Both the position numbers and the translations under genes were made by a program. From contig JAAYNH010000104.1 in NCBI GenBank assembly GCA_012520945.1, forward strand, positions 1 to 64,000: a stretch of DNA of 64,000 nucleotides. Reading direction: 5' to 3'. Shown here one piece after another: positions 45,621 to 54,152 of this stretch. The notes below the pieces were generated by a model that worked only from the letters and a program-made list of their open reading frames with translations, did no database searches and was not told the DNA's origin. Within the stretch, counting starts at the first letter, position 1. Each line of letters begins with the position of its first letter. The stretch comes from Treponema sp. Lineage in GTDB: Bacteria; Spirochaetota; Spirochaetia; Treponematales; Treponemataceae.

Positions 45621-45713
45621 GGGCGCAAAATCCGGCTTTTCGGGGTTCGCTCACGCTCATTCCCCACGAGTAAAACTCGTGGGTGAACTGAACGCCCCTA
45701 CAATCCGGTGCGC
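45621..45713. repeat. GC-rich fold-back element (REP/MITE-like?)
   Basis: About 90 bp at well over 50% G+C in a 30% background. The central hairpin CCCACGAGT (45663-45671), loop AAA, ACTCGTGGG (45675-45683) is perfect. Outer arms pair partly: GGGCG (45621-45625) with CGCCC (45693-45697), and CGGGGTTC with GAACGCCCC. No T tract, so not an ordinary terminator. Only one copy is in the window. Confidence 0.5.
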
Positions 45714-46777
45714 ACAATCTACAAAATTTTTAGCATATTAAGAAATAGTTAAATCAACTTGTCCGGAAAAAGTCCAATAAATGGTATTATCTTATGTCGT
45801 AAAAATACGCAACTGCACTATAATGAAATAATTTCCGGCAATTAATCCTGAAACAGTCGGTTCAGTTTCGTCAAAATCCTTACTTACCACAACTTCATTT
45901 TGATCTGCAGTACAAATTTTCCACGCCTTTTTAGTTTCTATATCCTCAGGGAGCGTCGTTATAATATTTCCATCACCATATTTAATAGTATAATTAAAAC
46001 TAACGGAATTAGTCTCGGTATCAAAAGAAATATCGAAAAAATCAACACTAATATTATTCAACAAAGTAAAAGCAAAACCCGGTCCCGGTAACGCAATATT
46101 ACCTTCTGTAGTCAAAACGGGAACAACTAAAACTGTGTCAACTATATTTGCATAAATAACATTATTACTGTTATCAACAATTTTTAGTGCTATTTTATAT
46201 TTACCTACACCACAATTTACTTCATATATTAATGTACCACTTTCATCACATGATGTATCAGCTGTCAACGTTGAAAAATCAACAGCTGTACTTATATTAT
46301 AAGTGTTAACAAAGTATTTATAGCTTGTATTTTTAGGCATATTTGTAAAAGTATATTTAATTTTTCCTGTTGCACCATCTTAAAAAATCACTTTCCATTA
46401 AATTAAAGGTAGAATTTGTAGGAACAGTATTTGTCAAATCAACTTGAATTGTTTTAGTAAGTACACTATAAGAAATACCTTCATCAACTAACTTTGCAGT
46501 TAGAGTTAGTTCCTATTTTGCCACAAGTAATTCTTTTTCAAAAAAATTATCTGTAATAGATATAGTCTCTTCAGTAATTTTATAATAGGAATAATTAGTA
46601 TCTTCAACTCCATTTTCGTCTATGACATAACCTGATAAATAATATGTAAAATTTGCAGTTGAATAATCAGGAAAAGCTCTACTTAATGAGTTTGGAAAAA
46701 CAACATTTAAAGAAACAATTAAAAATTTAGGTTTTTCAAAATTCGCATTTATAGAATCCATTTCGCAAGCAAAAAAC

Positions 46778-46790
46778 AAAAAAAAAAAAA
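46778..46790. repeat. A13 homopolymer beside the GGDEF-PilZ promoter
   Basis: Thirteen A on the plus strand, 4 bp upstream of the -35 box at 46795. Read on the other strand it is T13 within the signal-peptide region of the decayed lipoprotein gene. Long enough to slip during replication. Confidence 0.9.
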
Positions 46791-46794
46791 GTAC

Positions 46795-46823
46795 TTGCAA
46801 TTGCAAGAAAACAAATCTATAAT
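46795..46823 (+). promoter_or_regulatory. promoter of the GGDEF-PilZ gene
   Basis: TTGCAA (46795-46800), 17-bp spacer, TATAAT (46818-46823). Start predicted near 46830, about 31 nt before the ATG at 46861. The A13 tract directly upstream could act as an UP-like element. Confidence 0.65.
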
Positions 46824-46860
46824 GTACCAAGAAAAAGTTATAAGGATATTTTTAAAAGTT

Positions 46861-47985
46861 ATGAAAAATGAAAAAAATACAAAACTTTTAAAACAAGTTT
46901 TAGAATTAATTGGCAACACACATTCATCTGTTTGTAATGTGTTTCCCGGATCTAAATTAAATTTTTCTTCATTATTGGAAAATTATGTACATTTTGATTT
47001 TTCGGAAGAAGAAGCGGAAAATCATTGGAAAAATATTATTGAGCGTTACCAAAAATTAAAAGAAAAACTTGGCAATGAAGCAAATGCACATCTGGCGATT
47101 GTAGATTATTTTACTAATTTTTCAAAACAAACACTTGACCAACCTATGCTCATTGAAGTACACGTTTTTAGGCAAACTGAGCAAGCAGCTATGATTGACA
47201 GCTTAACGGGATTATTTAATCGGCGTTATATGGACATAATATTAAAAAAAGAATTTAATCGCTGTACAAGATACGATAAAAATCTATCAATCTGCATTAT
47301 CGACATTGACGATTTTAAAAAAGTAAATGATACTTTCGGTCATCAATTCGGAGATGACGTTTTACAGGAATTAGCAAATGCTTTAAAAAATGTTTTACGT
47401 GAAGAAGACATTGTTTGTCGCTATGGTGGAGAAGAATTTTTACTTATTTTACCTGAAACGGATAATAACGGTGCTTTTATTCTCTGTGAACGCATTCGAA
47501 AAAACATTTCTACCATTTATCCTTTTAAGGAAAAGAAAATTACTTTTTCTGCCGGAATTGCATCTTTTCCTGCTTGCGTTGGAGATCCGCAAACTTTAAT
47601 TCGCTGTGCAGACCGTGCTTTGTATGAAGCAAAACTCTCAGGCAAAAATAAAACTGCATATGCACCGGAAGAAAGAAGAAAATTTAACCGCTTTCCTCAA
47701 GAATGGAAACTTGATATGTATGTTAAAAATCCGCGAAACTTAATTACCGGCATAAAAACAAAAAATGTTTCATTTGGAGGTTTGCATTTTGAATGTAATG
47801 AAAACTATCCTGTGGACACAAATTTATTTTTGCACTTTATAAATCCTGCGGATTCAAATAAAATAATTGAAGTAAAAGCTAGAATTACTTGGGCAAAAAA
47901 ACTCGGTGAAATAAAATTCAACTATGGTGTAACTTTTATAAATTTGCCTGAAGTACTAAAAGAAGCATTTTCAACAGAAATATAA
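46861..47985 (+). CDS. diguanylate cyclase with C-terminal PilZ domain
   Basis: 374 residues from ATG 46861; AAGGA lies 14 nt upstream, so the start is not certain (46822 is the alternative). Residues about 1-125 are a helical region without a known domain. The GGDEF domain (about 125-285) is intact: DSLTGLFNRRYMD, DIDDFKKVNDTFGHQFGDDVL, YGGEEFLLILPE, with an inhibitory I-site RxxD (REED) five residues before GGEEF. The PilZ domain (about 290-374) has RxxxR (RKFNR) and NxSxxG (NVSFGG), the c-di-GMP-binding motifs. So it should make c-di-GMP and also bind it. It converges on rpmB. Confidence 0.9.
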   Translation: MKNEKNTKLLKQVLELIGNTHSSVCNVFPGSKLNFSSLLENYVHFDFSEEEAENHWKNIIERYQKLKEKLGNEANAHLAIVDYFTNFSKQTLDQPMLIEVHVFRQTEQAAMIDSLTGLFNRRYMDIILKKEFNRCTRYDKNLSICIIDIDDFKKVNDTFGHQFGDDVLQELANALKNVLREEDIVCRYGGEEFLLILPETDNNGAFILCERIRKNISTIYPFKEKKITFSAGIASFPACVGDPQTLIRCADRALYEAKLSGKNKTAYAPEERRKFNRFPQEWKLDMYVKNPRNLITGIKTKNVSFGGLHFECNENYPVDTNLFLHFINPADSNKIIEVKARITWAKKLGEIKFNYGVTFINLPEVLKEAFSTEI

Positions 47986-47988
47986 TAA

Positions 47989-48023
47989 AAAAAAAGCTTG
48001 AACATATTGTCCAAGCTTTTTTT
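47989..48023. terminator. bidirectional intrinsic terminator
   Basis: GCTTGAACA (47996-48004) pairs with TGTCCAAGC (48008-48016), one A/C mismatch, loop TAT, flanked by an A-run and a T-run on either side. It separates the convergent GGDEF-PilZ gene and rpmB. Confidence 0.9.
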
Positions 48024-48043
48024 ATAAGTAAATGTTATGAAAA

Positions 48044-48235
48044 TCACACTTTTTTTACAATATAACCACTACGTAAACATCGTGTACAAATTTTCACGGT
48101 CGCCGTTGTTCCGCCTATTTCCGTCTTTACCTTAATAATGTTTGGTTTCCATGTGCGACGAGTATGATTATATGCTTTACTAACTTTATTTCCGCTCATT
48201 GGTCCTTTTTCACAAATTTCACATCTTCTTGACAT
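48044..48235 (-). CDS. rpmB: 50S ribosomal protein L28
   Basis: 63 residues from ATG 48235, with AGGTGGTG 5 nt upstream; the open frame to 48319 is spurious. MSRRCEICEKGPMSGNKVSKAYNHTRRTW and VKICTRCLRSGYI give the L28 fold with two CxxC pairs, the zinc-binding (C+) form. Confidence 0.96.
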   Translation of the reverse strand: MSRRCEICEKGPMSGNKVSKAYNHTRRTWKPNIIKVKTEIGGTTATVKICTRCLRSGYIVKKV

Positions 48236-48272
48236 ATTTACACCACCTATAAATGTTTTTAACAAAAAATAC

Positions 48273-48300
48273 TTTATAATACGTTCCAACAATTTATCAA
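48273..48300 (-). promoter_or_regulatory. rpmB promoter
   Basis: On the minus strand TTGATA (48300-48295), 16-bp spacer, TATAAA (48278-48273), about 30 nt before the rpmB start. Confidence 0.5.
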
Positions 48301-48351
48301 AATATTTAATATTTGTCAATAATACAAAATATTTTCGTATTTTTATTAGGC

Positions 48352-48380
48352 TTGTAATAATAAAATATAAATGATATAAA
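48352..48380 (+). promoter_or_regulatory. prs promoter
   Basis: TTGTAA (48352-48357), 17-bp spacer, TATAAA (48375-48380), about 25 nt before the prs start. Confidence 0.55.
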
Positions 48381-48411
48381 TATAAATAATAACATTATCG
48401 AGGTTTTTTTA

Positions 48412-49653
48412 ATGGCATATTCAGAACCAACCAATCTTGCTGTTGTTGCTTGTCCGGGCGGGGAAATTTTTGCAAAAGAAGTAATTGAACACTTGTTACG
48501 TATGTACAAACATCGTTTCAAATTAAAGCAAAATGCAATTTCAAATCGCTATAATCTTGATAAAAACGAAATTATCAAAAAACTGAATTTCTACAATGAT
48601 ATGGAAACTTCAGATTTATTAACAAAAGGTCCCATAGATAAATACCGTTCTCCTAAATTTCTTGTAAATACTGAATTTACGTACTTTATGAATGGCGAAT
48701 TTAAAACAGAAGTAAAAGAATGTATTCGTGGCAAAGACGTTTATATCTTTCAAGATGTTGAAAATCATCAAATTCTTTCTCTAAACGATGGTAAAAACAA
48801 AGTTTCGCTCTCGGTCAATGATCACTTAATTTCTCTTTTAGTTACTATTGATTCCGTTCGCCAAGCAGGAGCTTCAGAAATCACTTTAGTTTTACCTGTT
48901 TATCCTTATAGCAGGCAACACAAGAAAAAAGGACGCGAAGGTTTAACTGCAAGCATGTTAGGTCATATTTACGAAAACCTCGGAGTAAAAAGAATAATTA
49001 CACTTGATATTCACTCACGAGAAATTGAAAACACTTTTGCAAGTGCAAACATTGAAAATCTTCATGCCAGCTACCAAATTATTCGTGAGCTTTCCCAGTT
49101 AGTGGATTTATCTGAAAATGGCGACGATATGGTCGTTGTTGCACCTGACACAGGAGCTGTTGACAGAAATAAATTTTATGCAACGGGATTAAAAAAGCCA
49201 CTTGCCATGATTTACAAAGAAAGGGATTATTCTGTCATTACGCAAAATGCAAAAGATACAAATATTAAAGCAGTTAAGTTACTTGGAGACGTTCATGGCA
49301 AAGTTGCTTTTTTAGCCGACGATATGCTTGGAACGGGCGGAACGTTACTTAAAGCTATGGAATTTTTAAAAGAAGAAGGTGCAACAAAAGTAATTGCAGC
49401 TATCTCTTTACCTTTTTTTACAGGAAATGCAATTGAACAATTTAATGAAGCCTATAAAAAAGGTTATTTTTACAGAATCATTGGTACAAATGCTGTTTAT
49501 CATGAAGAACTTTTAAAATGTGAATGGTATATTAAAACAAATGTTTCAGGACTTTTTGCAAATGTTATCGCACGTATTCATTACAATCAATCTTTAAGTG
49601 ACTTACTTGACAATCGTAGCATAATTGAAAAATTAGTAAAAAAAGATAAATGA
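48412..49653 (+). CDS. prs: ribose-phosphate pyrophosphokinase (long form)
   Basis: 413 residues, about 100 more than classical PRPP synthetase. It transfers pyrophosphate from ATP to ribose-5-phosphate. LVLPVYPYSRQHKKKGREGLTASM is the flexible ATP/R5P loop, TLDIHSREIENTF the metal His region, and FLADDMLGTGGTLLKAMEFL the PRPP loop. The extra residues are an N-terminal segment (about 20-75) and a C-terminal tail with NVSGLFANVIARIHYNQSLSDLLDN. GAGG 8 nt before the ATG. The FGGY kinase gene begins within its stop codon. Confidence 0.92.
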   Translation: MAYSEPTNLAVVACPGGEIFAKEVIEHLLRMYKHRFKLKQNAISNRYNLDKNEIIKKLNFYNDMETSDLLTKGPIDKYRSPKFLVNTEFTYFMNGEFKTEVKECIRGKDVYIFQDVENHQILSLNDGKNKVSLSVNDHLISLLVTIDSVRQAGASEITLVLPVYPYSRQHKKKGREGLTASMLGHIYENLGVKRIITLDIHSREIENTFASANIENLHASYQIIRELSQLVDLSENGDDMVVVAPDTGAVDRNKFYATGLKKPLAMIYKERDYSVITQNAKDTNIKAVKLLGDVHGKVAFLADDMLGTGGTLLKAMEFLKEEGATKVIAAISLPFFTGNAIEQFNEAYKKGYFYRIIGTNAVYHEELLKCEWYIKTNVSGLFANVIARIHYNQSLSDLLDNRSIIEKLVKKDK

Positions 49654-50861
49654 GACGTACTATTCTATGTTGTGATATAGGAACGTCCTCTTTTAAAGTT
49701 GCTCTTATTGATGAAAATGCACAAATAGTTTGTTATAAAAAGATTTATTATAACACTTCAGAAAAAAACTTATGGTTTAACTGTTTAGCAAAAATATGTT
49801 CTGAAATTTTTTATCAAATTGATAATTGTGAACTTGTCGCCATTGGAATTTCCGGTAACGGTCCCACGCTTGTTTCTGATGAAAAAGTTTATCTATGGAA
49901 TAAAACACAAAATTTCAAAAAATATAAAGGTAACTCCATTTTTTTACCAAAACTTTTAAGCATTAGACATGAAAATGCTCAAATTTGGGAAGATACAAAA
50001 ACTTTTTTTTGTGGGCCGGAGTTTTTATGTTGGCAGCTTACGGGAAATAAAATTACAAGCATTCCGGAAGAAAGATTTAAATCTTCTTACTGGACAGAAA
50101 AAGATTTAATTAAATTCAAAATAGACAAATCAAAGCTACCACAATTTAATTTATTTACAAATAGTGTAGGAAAATTACAAAAAAAAACACAGAACGAACT
50201 AAATATTCCAAACTCGTGTATTCCCACAAACGGAATCGATGTTTTTTGTACAGGAAGTGACTTTGTTGCTTTACTTATTGGCACTAATACGCTTTTTCCG
50301 GGCAACGCCTGCAACAGAACCGGCACAAGTGAAGGGATTAATTTATGCACTAAAATTCCATTAAAATCCTTATCTATTCGTACTCTTCCGTCCATAAATT
50401 CAAAATATTTTAATGCAAGCATTTTAATTGATGAATGCGGTGCTAAACTTGCTTCATATAAAAATACAGCTTTTAAAAATATTTCTTTTGAAAATGCAAT
50501 AAAAAAAATCTTTGAAAATCCCAAAAGCAAAGGTTTTAAACTGTTGGAAGAAATGGCTTTTACAGTGAAAAATAAAATTAAAATTTTACAAAAGCATGCA
50601 AAAAAAGCCGGAATACAAGAAATTGAAAATTTAATAATTTCAGGAAATCAAAGCTCAATTCCCGAATTTTTACAACTAAAAGCCAATATAATTGGTATTC
50701 CACTTGAAACCACTACTTGCACCGATGCAGAACTCATGGGAAATTTTATAGTTGCATCTACAGGACTAAATCATTTTAACACAATTGAAGAAGCTGCAAG
50801 TTTTTGTGTACAAACAAAAGATATATTCGAACCAACAAAAAAATATAAAAAATTATTATAA
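49650..50861 (+). CDS. FGGY-family carbohydrate kinase
   Basis: 403 residues, shorter than the usual 490-520. ATPase-core elements: LCCDIGTSSFKVALIDENAQIV (phosphate 1), AIGISGNGPTLVSDE, a central GIDVFCTGSDFVALLIGTNTLFPGNACNRTGTSEGINLC and C-terminal LIISGNQSSIPEFLQLKANIIG with TTCTDAELMGNFIVAS. Nearest to xylulokinase-like members; the substrate cannot be read from sequence. Coupled to prs by an ATGA overlap, which hints at pentose metabolism feeding ribose-5-phosphate. Confidence 0.8.
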   Translation: MRRTILCCDIGTSSFKVALIDENAQIVCYKKIYYNTSEKNLWFNCLAKICSEIFYQIDNCELVAIGISGNGPTLVSDEKVYLWNKTQNFKKYKGNSIFLPKLLSIRHENAQIWEDTKTFFCGPEFLCWQLTGNKITSIPEERFKSSYWTEKDLIKFKIDKSKLPQFNLFTNSVGKLQKKTQNELNIPNSCIPTNGIDVFCTGSDFVALLIGTNTLFPGNACNRTGTSEGINLCTKIPLKSLSIRTLPSINSKYFNASILIDECGAKLASYKNTAFKNISFENAIKKIFENPKSKGFKLLEEMAFTVKNKIKILQKHAKKAGIQEIENLIISGNQSSIPEFLQLKANIIGIPLETTTCTDAELMGNFIVASTGLNHFNTIEEAASFCVQTKDIFEPTKKYKKLL

Positions 50862-50918
50862 ATAAAATAAAAAAAATTGTATGTGATTTTTATAATTGTG
50901 TGTTATAATTTATTGGGT

Positions 50919-51767
50919 ATGAAAATTCAAAAACTTAACGGTCCATTAGAATTTGAAAACGATGGAGACTTATCATTTTTTACGGTTGGCGTTGGCAGTG
51001 CTTTTTCAAAAGCACATTTTCAAAATAATATTCTCGTAATAAAAGGTAAAGATCATATTTTGATTGATTGTGGAACATTATGTCCATATGCGTTTCATAA
51101 TTATAAAAGCAATATAACAAAAGTAAAAAACTTTCTTATAACTCATTCTCATGCCGACCATATTGGTGGATTGGAAGAAGTGGCACTTATGGGAAGATAT
51201 GTTTCAAAAATGAAGCCAAACATGGTTATAACGAATAATTATAAACGAATTCTTTGGCAACAATCTTTGCGCGGAGGCAATTCTTACGGAGAAATGTCTT
51301 CTACAGGAAATTATTTAACTTTTGATGATTATTTTAAGCAAATTATTCCTAAACAGATTTGTAGAAAACCTCGCCCATTATATGAAGTTAATTGTGGTAA
51401 CATAAATCTAAAAATTTTTCGAACCAAACATATTCCTGAACAAGGCGAAAGTTGGCGGAAATCTTTTTATTCATTAGGTGTTTTAGTTGATGAAAGAATT
51501 CTTTTTCCAAGTGATACAAGATTTGATAAAGAAATGCTTTATTGGATGCTAGAAAAATTTCCTAAAATAGAGTATATTTTTCATGATTGTCAATTTTTTA
51601 CAGGCGGTGTTCATGCATCCTATGATGAACTGAAAACTTTACCTGAAGATATACGTAAAAAAATTATTTTGTGTCACATTAGCGACAATTATGTTAATTA
51701 TGATGCAAAAGCAGACGGTTTTTACGGTTTTGCAAAACAAGGCTGTTATTATAACTTTGACAAATAA
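50919..51767 (+). CDS. metallo-beta-lactamase-fold hydrolase
   Basis: 282 residues from ATG 50919; upstream open frame is not supported. Zinc motif THSHADHIGGLEE near residue 80, later HDCQFFTGGVHASYDEL and LCHISDN supply other ligands. RNase Z-like proportions, but no exosite is evident, so substrate is unknown. An extended -10 (TGTTATAAT) lies 9 nt before the ATG, giving a leader of about 3 nt and no Shine-Dalgarno. Separated by 57 bp from the FGGY gene. Confidence 0.85.
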   Translation: MKIQKLNGPLEFENDGDLSFFTVGVGSAFSKAHFQNNILVIKGKDHILIDCGTLCPYAFHNYKSNITKVKNFLITHSHADHIGGLEEVALMGRYVSKMKPNMVITNNYKRILWQQSLRGGNSYGEMSSTGNYLTFDDYFKQIIPKQICRKPRPLYEVNCGNINLKIFRTKHIPEQGESWRKSFYSLGVLVDERILFPSDTRFDKEMLYWMLEKFPKIEYIFHDCQFFTGGVHASYDELKTLPEDIRKKIILCHISDNYVNYDAKADGFYGFAKQGCYYNFDK

Positions 51768-51809
51768 AATTTTAATGAAAAAGTATTAAAAATAAAAACA
51801 GGGGAAATA

Positions 51810-52457
51810 ATGGTTTTTGACAGAAAAAAATATAAAACAGATGCAAAATTACAATTAAAAGGAAACGTTGGAAAATTTTTACCCGTTGTTTTAATTACCT
51901 TTATATTGATAATTATTTTAAACTTTATTGAATTAATTGCAAAAGATGTAAATTATATTTATCTATTAACATTCATAGTTATAGTTATGATTTCTTCTAT
52001 ACTAAAAATTGCAAATATATATTATTTTTTACAAGTCGTAAAAAATAATAATATTAAGTTTGATAATTTTCTTGACGGTATGAATCTTTGGCTTAAAGGC
52101 ATTTTAAGTACTTTATGGCAATCTTTATGGATTACTATTTGGAGTTTCTTTTTTATTATTCCCGGCATTATCAAATCCATTGCCTACTCACAAATGGACC
52201 TTATTATTGCAGATAATCCTAATATTTCAGTACCAAAAGCTATGAAGCTAAGCATGGCAATGACAAAAGGCTATAAAAGCGAATTATTTATTTTAAGTTT
52301 GAGCTTTTTAGGCTGGTTTATTTTAGGAACATTAACTTGTGGAATAGCATTTGTTTGGATTTATCCATATATTCAGTTAACGTACACAAATACATATTTT
52401 GCACTAAAACGTAATGCACTTACAACTGGTATTTTACAAACACATGATTTTAATTAA
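51810..52457 (+). CDS. DUF975 family membrane protein
   Basis: 215 residues, about five membrane helices. KKYKTDAKLQLKGNVGKFLP, IIPGIIKSIAYSQMDLIIADNP, KAMKLSMAMTKGYKSELF and IYPYIQLTYTNTYFALK are DUF975 hallmarks. The function of the family is unknown. GGGGAA 5 nt before the ATG. sppA follows after 12 bp, so they are likely co-expressed and both act in the inner membrane. Confidence 0.85.
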   Translation: MVFDRKKYKTDAKLQLKGNVGKFLPVVLITFILIIILNFIELIAKDVNYIYLLTFIVIVMISSILKIANIYYFLQVVKNNNIKFDNFLDGMNLWLKGILSTLWQSLWITIWSFFFIIPGIIKSIAYSQMDLIIADNPNISVPKAMKLSMAMTKGYKSELFILSLSFLGWFILGTLTCGIAFVWIYPYIQLTYTNTYFALKRNALTTGILQTHDFN

Positions 52458-52469
52458 ACAGGAGTTATT

Positions 52470-53480
52470 ATGAAAAAAAACCGAACCGGTCTCCTTATAT
52501 TTTTAATTTTGCTTATTCTTCTTATAATTACCGGTGTTTTATTTTTGCTAAACTTTGACAAAACACAAAATTCTCCTAAAATTGATTTAAGAATTAACTC
52601 CTCCCCTTTTCAATTTAGTTTTTCAAAAGATAGTTCCATGACACCAACTTTTTCAGAATATATTGCCATTTTGTATATTGAAGGAACCATAACTGAAAAA
52701 ACAAAAACATATGACCACAAAAAATTTATTCAGACAGTAAAAAATTTACAAACAGACACAAAAAATGTCGGCATAATGCTTTTTATTGATTCTCCGGGAG
52801 GCACGGTCTATCATTCCGACGAAATATATTTAACTTTGAAAAATTATTCAAAAACAAATAAACCCGTTTGGGCATATTTAGGCTCCATGGCGGCTTCCGG
52901 CGGTTATTACATTGCTTGTGCAGCAGATAAAATCATTGCAAACAGAAACTGCTTAACCGGCTCCATAGGTGTTATTGCAGGACAGTCTGTTGATATAACC
53001 GGTTTCTTAGAAAAACATGGCATAAAAATGACAACCATTACCGCCGGAAAAAACAAAAATATGCTGAACATTGACAGTCCTGTGACAGATGAGCAAAAAG
53101 CCATTATGCAGTCTATTGCCGATGAAGCATATGAGCAATTTACAGGTATCATTGCGGCAAGTCGCGGTTTAACAATAGCACAAACAAAAAAACTTGCCGA
53201 CGGACGTATTTTTACAGCAAATCAAGCTTTGAAAAACAAACTAATTGATGCAACTGACAGCTTTGAAAATACGATAGATAAATTTACCGAAGAATTATCC
53301 GAAAATTTATCTAAAAAAGTAAAAGTTAAGCATATTGAAAACAAGTCAAAAAACAACATTGCAGATTTTTTCATGGAAAAAATACAAAATATTATACCCA
53401 AAAATGAACTTGAAAATGTAGTGAATATGTTTGCATTACCGGATAATCTCGATTTTCCTGCATATTACTATGCAAAATAA
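52470..53480 (+). CDS. sppA: signal peptide peptidase SppA
   Basis: 336 residues, the short (36K) form. One N-terminal membrane helix (LLIFLILLILLIITGVLFLLNF), then the S49 protease domain: LFIDSPGGTVYHSDEI, GSMAASGGYYIACAADKIIAN with the nucleophile Ser, GSIGVIAGQ, and ITAGKNKNMLNID with the probable catalytic Lys. It degrades cleaved signal peptides. CAGGAG 7 nt before the ATG. It ends directly against the convergent regulator gene with no gap and no obvious terminator. Confidence 0.94.
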   Translation: MKKNRTGLLIFLILLILLIITGVLFLLNFDKTQNSPKIDLRINSSPFQFSFSKDSSMTPTFSEYIAILYIEGTITEKTKTYDHKKFIQTVKNLQTDTKNVGIMLFIDSPGGTVYHSDEIYLTLKNYSKTNKPVWAYLGSMAASGGYYIACAADKIIANRNCLTGSIGVIAGQSVDITGFLEKHGIKMTTITAGKNKNMLNIDSPVTDEQKAIMQSIADEAYEQFTGIIAASRGLTIAQTKKLADGRIFTANQALKNKLIDATDSFENTIDKFTEELSENLSKKVKVKHIENKSKNNIADFFMEKIQNIIPKNELENVVNMFALPDNLDFPAYYYAK

Positions 53481-54086
53481 TTAAATGGAAAGATGTTTTT
53501 TGAATGTCGTTGCTATTTCTAATAGATTCAAAGGTTTTTTAAAAAATTCCGCAGCACCCATTTCTTTTAGTTGTTTTTCAATATTACCATTTTCTAAAGC
53601 AGTAATTACAAAAACAACAGGTTTGCCGAATTCTTCAGTTGTGTAAATGCGTCGACAAATGTCAAAACCGTCAACGCCCGGCAAATCCAAATCAAGAAAA
53701 ACACAATTTGTTTTTTTATTTGCTAACTGAGCACCTGCATCAAAGCCATTAAAAGCTTGAACAATTTCTAAATTATCAAATTCGCGTTCTAAATATTTTG
53801 ATAAAACAGTATTTAATCCAATGTCGTCATCTACAATTAAAACATTTATATTTTTATCTAAGTTTTTTGTATACATTTCAAGAATTTCAGCAGGAATTCG
53901 CATTTTGCGAGATTTCATAAAATCAACTAAATCATCTAAATAAACACGATATTGACCACCGGGAGTGCAAAATGCTGTTAAATATCCGTTACGAATCCAA
54001 TTAATTGCTGTTTGATTTACAACCCCACAAATATTTGCAACTTCCAATGCAGAATATACTATTGTTTTATTTGACTCTTTTGCCAT
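53481..54086 (-). CDS. response regulator with N-terminal excisionase/MerR-like HTH
   Basis: 201 residues. Residues about 8-60 form a winged HTH of the MerR/excisionase type (SALEVANICGVVNQTAINWIRNGYLTAFCTPGGQYRVYLDDLVDFM). Residues about 80-200 are a receiver domain: acidic pair VDDD, phospho-Asp in VFLDLDLPGVDGFD, Thr in VITAL and Lys in FFKKPL. The order (DNA-binding domain first, receiver last) is the reverse of usual response regulators. No histidine kinase is adjacent. AGAGG 5 nt before the ATG. The upstream inverted repeat may be its own operator. Confidence 0.88.
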   Translation of the reverse strand: MAKESNKTIVYSALEVANICGVVNQTAINWIRNGYLTAFCTPGGQYRVYLDDLVDFMKSRKMRIPAEILEMYTKNLDKNINVLIVDDDIGLNTVLSKYLEREFDNLEIVQAFNGFDAGAQLANKKTNCVFLDLDLPGVDGFDICRRIYTTEEFGKPVVFVITALENGNIEKQLKEMGAAEFFKKPLNLLEIATTFKKHLSI

Positions 54087-54114
54087 ACTTTCCTCTTTTT
54101 ATTTAATACATAAC

Positions 54115-54152
54115 AAGTCTATACTATTTTTAGACTTTTGTAAAAGACTTTT
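54115..54152. promoter_or_regulatory. candidate operator of the HTH-receiver gene
   Basis: AAGTCTA (54115-54121), 9-bp spacer, TAGACTT (54131-54137), a perfect 7-bp inverted repeat. A third half-site AGACTTTT lies at 54145-54152. It covers the likely promoter region 30-65 bp before the gene. Confidence 0.5.

Larger units (their letters stand above)
45738..46830 (-). pseudogene. decayed lipoprotein gene (nonsense codon and frameshifts)
   Basis: Read from 46830 leftward, a hydrophobic stretch with a Cys (VLFFFLFFACEMDS) like a lipoprotein signal begins a beta-rich protein. It meets TAG at 46515-46513 but continues in frame (ELTLTAKLVDEGISYSVLTK). Near 46378-46388 an A-run shifts the frame; the next frame continues GATGKIKYTFTNMPKNTSYKY to about 45795. 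A third shift near 45800 restores NTIYWTFSGQVDLTIS, ending at TAA 45738. Three disablements argue for a pseudogene, not a sequencing slip. The product was probably a surface or periplasmic lipoprotein of about 350 residues; the family is unknown. No credible ATG start remains. Confidence 0.65.

Noticed and set aside
45640-45665. GGTTCG in the GC-rich element as a tRNA T-loop remnant
   Set aside because: No acceptor stem, anticodon arm or CCA-adjacent pairing can be built around it.
53481-54086. Excisionase-like HTH as a prophage remnant
   Set aside because: The HTH is fused to a complete receiver domain and is surrounded by sppA and recX; no phage genes are nearby.
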